From NCBI GenBank assembly GCA_034472185.1, contig JARBAK010000001.1, positions 310,001 through 374,000 of the forward strand: a DNA stretch of 64,000 bases. The letters run 5' to 3'. Positions 61,620-64,000 of this stretch are shown one piece after another (the first letter of the stretch is position 1; every line of letters starts with the position of its first letter). The notes beneath the pieces are model-generated. The model saw nothing but the letters and a program-made list of their open reading frames with translations. It was not told where the DNA came from and made no database searches. The DNA comes from JARBAK01 sp034472185. Lineage in GTDB: Bacteria; Pseudomonadota; Alphaproteobacteria; Rickettsiales; Midichloriaceae. The translations under genes were made by a program, and so were the position numbers.

Positions 61620-62927
61620 ATGGAATCAATACAACGTGAGAAAGAGCATAAGCCTTATTATGTGCTAGCACGTAGGTACAGGCCACAACTTTTAGAGGAA
61701 ATAGTGGGGCAAAGTGCCGTTGTACAAACATTAAAAAATGCAATAATAAATGAGAAATTGCCTCATGCAGTTCTACTGACTGGCACACGTGGCACTGGAA
61801 AAACAACTTTAGCAAGAATATTGGCCAAATCACTAAATTGCTCCCGTGAACATAAACCCATAATAAATCCATGCGGCATATGTGATCAGTGTACTTCTAT
61901 CGCCGCCACATTTAATCAAGATGTATTGGAACTAGACGCAGCAAGCCATACAGGGGTAAGCGATATAAAAGAAATAGTAGAGAATGCACAATATAAGCCT
62001 ATTCTTGCGCGATACAGGGTATATATAATAGACGAAGTGCATATGTTATCCCATAGCGCGTTCAATGCACTTCTCAAAACTATTGAAGAACCTCCACCAC
62101 ATGCGAAATTTATATTCGCCACTACTGAAGCACATAAAATACCCCTAACCATCACTTCTAGATGCCAAAGGTTTAATTTAAAAAGGCTTTCTGTGGATGC
62201 GCTAATCGCTCATTATAAAAATATAACAACCGCAGAAGGCTATAAAGCAGAAGAAGAAGCAATCGCACTTATAGCAAGAAATGCAGGCGGATCAGTACGT
62301 GACGGTTTGTCAATGCTCGATCAGGCTATGACATTAGCTAATGATCACAGCATTACCACTAATTTAGTCAAGGATATGCTATATGTGCACAATAATGAAT
62401 GGTTACATGATATTTGCGAATGCGTCATACTCGGAAATGTCAAGGAAGCACTAGAATCACTGCAAAAGGCATATATTGACGGCATGGAACCAGGGCTTAT
62501 TTTACACCATTTATTAATGTGGATACATGATGCAATGAAACAAAAAATTGCCAGCGAATGCCAAGATTCACAGTCCTTATCTTATTCTGATAGTATAACC
62601 CCCGCTTGTCAAAAGATGTTAAGCATGCCTTTTCTTATAAGAGCGTGGACAATTTTACTAGAGGCGCTAGAAAGCCTCAAAATTCTTGAAAGTCTTGATA
62701 TAGTAGAAGTAGCGCTAATCAAGCTGATATACCTTAATTTATACGAAACACCAGAAGAAATATTTAAAAATATAAAAGATGAAAAAGAAAAGTGTGCAAC
62801 TCCTAGACATGAGAATCAATCTGAGATTGATAAATCTATATTGAAAAATCCACTTATAGAGCGTATTGTGTCGGAGTTTAACCAGTTAAAAGTAAAAAAG
62901 ATAACTAAGAAAGGAGAATCAGTATGA
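61620..62927 (+). CDS. dnaX: DNA polymerase III subunit gamma/tau
   Basis: The clamp-loader ATPase. AAA+ motifs are intact: Walker A GTRGTGKT (residues 55-62), four zinc cysteines C74, C85, C88 and C91, Walker B IIDEVHMLS and the SRC arginine finger. At 435 residues it ends soon after the collar domain, close to the length of E. coli gamma, so the tau-specific domains that bind DnaB helicase and polymerase alpha appear absent. It overlaps ybaB by four bases (ATGA). Confidence 0.95.
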   Translation: MESIQREKEHKPYYVLARRYRPQLLEEIVGQSAVVQTLKNAIINEKLPHAVLLTGTRGTGKTTLARILAKSLNCSREHKPIINPCGICDQCTSIAATFNQDVLELDAASHTGVSDIKEIVENAQYKPILARYRVYIIDEVHMLSHSAFNALLKTIEEPPPHAKFIFATTEAHKIPLTITSRCQRFNLKRLSVDALIAHYKNITTAEGYKAEEEAIALIARNAGGSVRDGLSMLDQAMTLANDHSITTNLVKDMLYVHNNEWLHDICECVILGNVKEALESLQKAYIDGMEPGLILHHLLMWIHDAMKQKIASECQDSQSLSYSDSITPACQKMLSMPFLIRAWTILLEALESLKILESLDIVEVALIKLIYLNLYETPEEIFKNIKDEKEKCATPRHENQSEIDKSILKNPLIERIVSEFNQLKVKKITKKGESV

Positions 62928-63235
62928 AAAATATGAACATTAGTCAAATGATGAAGCAAGTAGAGGGAATGCAGAAGAGGGTAGCAGAAATACAGAGTAA
63001 ATTCGGAGAAATGGAAGTTTCTGGTGTTTCTGGTGGAGGTGCTGTAAAAGTCACCGTGTCGGGCAATGGAGAAATGAAAAAAGTTAGCATCGATCCAAGT
63101 TTACTCATACCTACTGAGCAAGAAATACTCGAAGATTTAATAGTCGCTGCAGCGAATAATGCTAAACAAAATGCTAACACACTCGTAAATGAGGAAATGC
63201 AGAAACTTGGCCTTCCAACAGATCTTTTAAAATGA
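62924..63235 (+). CDS. ybaB: YbaB/EbfC-family nucleoid-associated protein
   Basis: A small dimeric DNA-binding protein, commonly encoded beside dnaX. 103 residues with MMKQVEGMQKRVAEIQSKFGEMEVSG, the VKVTVSGNGEMKKVSIDP strand region and a C-terminal helix ending in GLPTDLL. The start ATG overlaps the dnaX stop and has GGAG upstream, indicating coupled translation. It overlaps the next gene by four bases as well. Confidence 0.95.
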   Translation: MKNMNISQMMKQVEGMQKRVAEIQSKFGEMEVSGVSGGGAVKVTVSGNGEMKKVSIDPSLLIPTEQEILEDLIVAAANNAKQNANTLVNEEMQKLGLPTDLLK

Positions 63236-63978
63236 AGAGGAATAAGAAGCGTTTTCCAAATTTTTTACTTACAATGACATTATGCGATGCATTGCAAAGT
63301 ATTGCCTCTAAAGTCAAGAGGTTAGCTATAGTATGGGGAATAAAAGTCTATGTTTTCTTTTTATTCCTCTCTTGCAGGATAATTTTCTCTACTAATATAC
63401 AAACAGAGAAGTTGCTATCTTCATCTTTACCTGTATTCCTTATTTTTTGGCACGGTCGAACATTGTTAGTACCCAGAATTATGGCTAAAAAATATAAAAG
63501 GCTGGGCAGTGCTGTAGTCTCTAAACATAGAGACGGTGAATATCTAAGCAGCTTTATTTGTAGTTATGGCCACAAAGCCATCAGAGGCTCTTCCAATAGA
63601 GGTGCCACTACAGCACTGCGAGGGGTATTGCACGCACTAAAACAAAATTCCTTAGTTGCTATAACTCCAGATGGCCCAACAGGACCAAAGTTTAAGATCA
63701 ACGGTAGCGTATTTAATACAGCTAAACAAACAAATACTCCTATCGTCTGCTTAACTTATTCTTCTACAAACCCTATCGTCCTAAATACATGGGATAGTCA
63801 TGTAATCCCGCTACCATTCTCTACAATATATATAAAATTATCCCCCCCACTATCGCTACATAACAACCTCAATAAAAGGGGTTACAAGACTATTGCCTCA
63901 TCGTCAGATCTAGAGCTACTAATGCAACAACAAACCAAGGAGGCAGATCGTTTTACGGGGTTAAATCCTGATGTATAG
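63232..63978 (+). CDS. DUF374 lysophospholipid acyltransferase-like protein
   Basis: DUF374 proteins belong to the glycerol-phosphate/lipid A acyltransferase superfamily. The 248-residue protein has an N-terminal hydrophobic helix (YVFFLFLSCRIIF), the H-x-R core in FWHGRTLLVP, VSKHRDGEYLSSF, IRGSSNRGATTALRG and TPDGPTGPKFKI with a TKQT-like continuation (NTAKQTNTPIV). This pattern is diagnostic for DUF374. Likely transfers an acyl chain to LPS or lipid precursors, which would fit lptD in the window. Complete just before the window end. Confidence 0.87.
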   Translation: MKRNKKRFPNFLLTMTLCDALQSIASKVKRLAIVWGIKVYVFFLFLSCRIIFSTNIQTEKLLSSSLPVFLIFWHGRTLLVPRIMAKKYKRLGSAVVSKHRDGEYLSSFICSYGHKAIRGSSNRGATTALRGVLHALKQNSLVAITPDGPTGPKFKINGSVFNTAKQTNTPIVCLTYSSTNPIVLNTWDSHVIPLPFSTIYIKLSPPLSLHNNLNKRGYKTIASSSDLELLMQQQTKEADRFTGLNPDV

Positions 63979-64000
63979 TGCAACATTTAGTTTGTTGCCC

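Overview
The window is AT-rich and densely coded. It reads as a reduced alphaproteobacterial genome of the order Rickettsiales. The evidence is a VirB3-VirB4-VirB6 array with four large VirB6 proteins, a second VirB4 lacking nucleotide-binding motifs, separate F0 b and b' genes, an archaeal-type valyl-tRNA synthetase, a PopZ-like protein and alphaproteobacterial families such as DUF2155. A hook protein (FlgE) and a FliD-like cap protein sit beside an LPS-export gene (lptD). That combination fits the Midichloriaceae, whose members may keep flagellar genes, better than Rickettsia or Anaplasmataceae, but the family assignment is inference. There are no rRNA genes, and I could not recognise any tRNA, insertion sequence, prophage or CRISPR array.

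Layout. 1-3.8 kb: end of fusA, then tuf, rpsJ and rplC, where the str/S10 ribosomal operon stops abruptly. 3.9-7.2 kb: ilvE and recD2. 7.2-10.1 kb (minus): lptD followed by a SurA-like chaperone, for outer-membrane assembly. 10.2-15.4 kb: rpmI, rplT, a GST-like gene and a giant fliD-like gene. 15.5-17.9 kb (minus): ctpA, then F0 b' and b. 18.0-32.0 kb: the type IV secretion block virB3, virB4 and four virB6 genes, all on the plus strand. 32.0-36.6 kb (minus): an aspartate-semialdehyde dehydrogenase homologue with substituted active-site residues, valS and rpoH. 36.8-43.0 kb: maf, atpE (minus), flgE and comEC. 43.1-47.3 kb: sppA, an AsmA/DUF2125-like protein, an acetyl-CoA acetyltransferase and a DUF2155-like protein. 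47.5-50.4 kb: grpE, rlmE, secE, nusG and a thioredoxin-fold protein, ending at a strong terminator. 50.4-52.3 kb (minus): a PopZ-like protein, an unknown secreted protein and an intradiol-dioxygenase-like protein without its iron ligands. 52.5-57.7 kb: plsY, pal, a FeoB-like permease lacking its GTPase, and a type I secretion ABC transporter. 57.8-61.4 kb (minus): the second virB4 and dprA. 61.6-64 kb: dnaX, ybaB and a DUF374 acyltransferase in an overlapping operon.

How the genes fit together. The main theme is the cell envelope and its secretion machines: a Rickettsiales-type T4SS inner-membrane complex, type I secretion, LPS export, Pal, envelope proteases and remnants of a flagellum. ComEC and DprA suggest retained DNA uptake and recombination functions. 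Several proteins keep a family fold but appear to have lost catalytic residues or domains (Asd, the dioxygenase-like protein, VirB4-II, FeoB without G domain, SurA without parvulin domains). Others have grown far beyond usual size (FliD-like, FlgE, VirB6). All functional statements come from reading motifs by eye; no database search or alignment was run.
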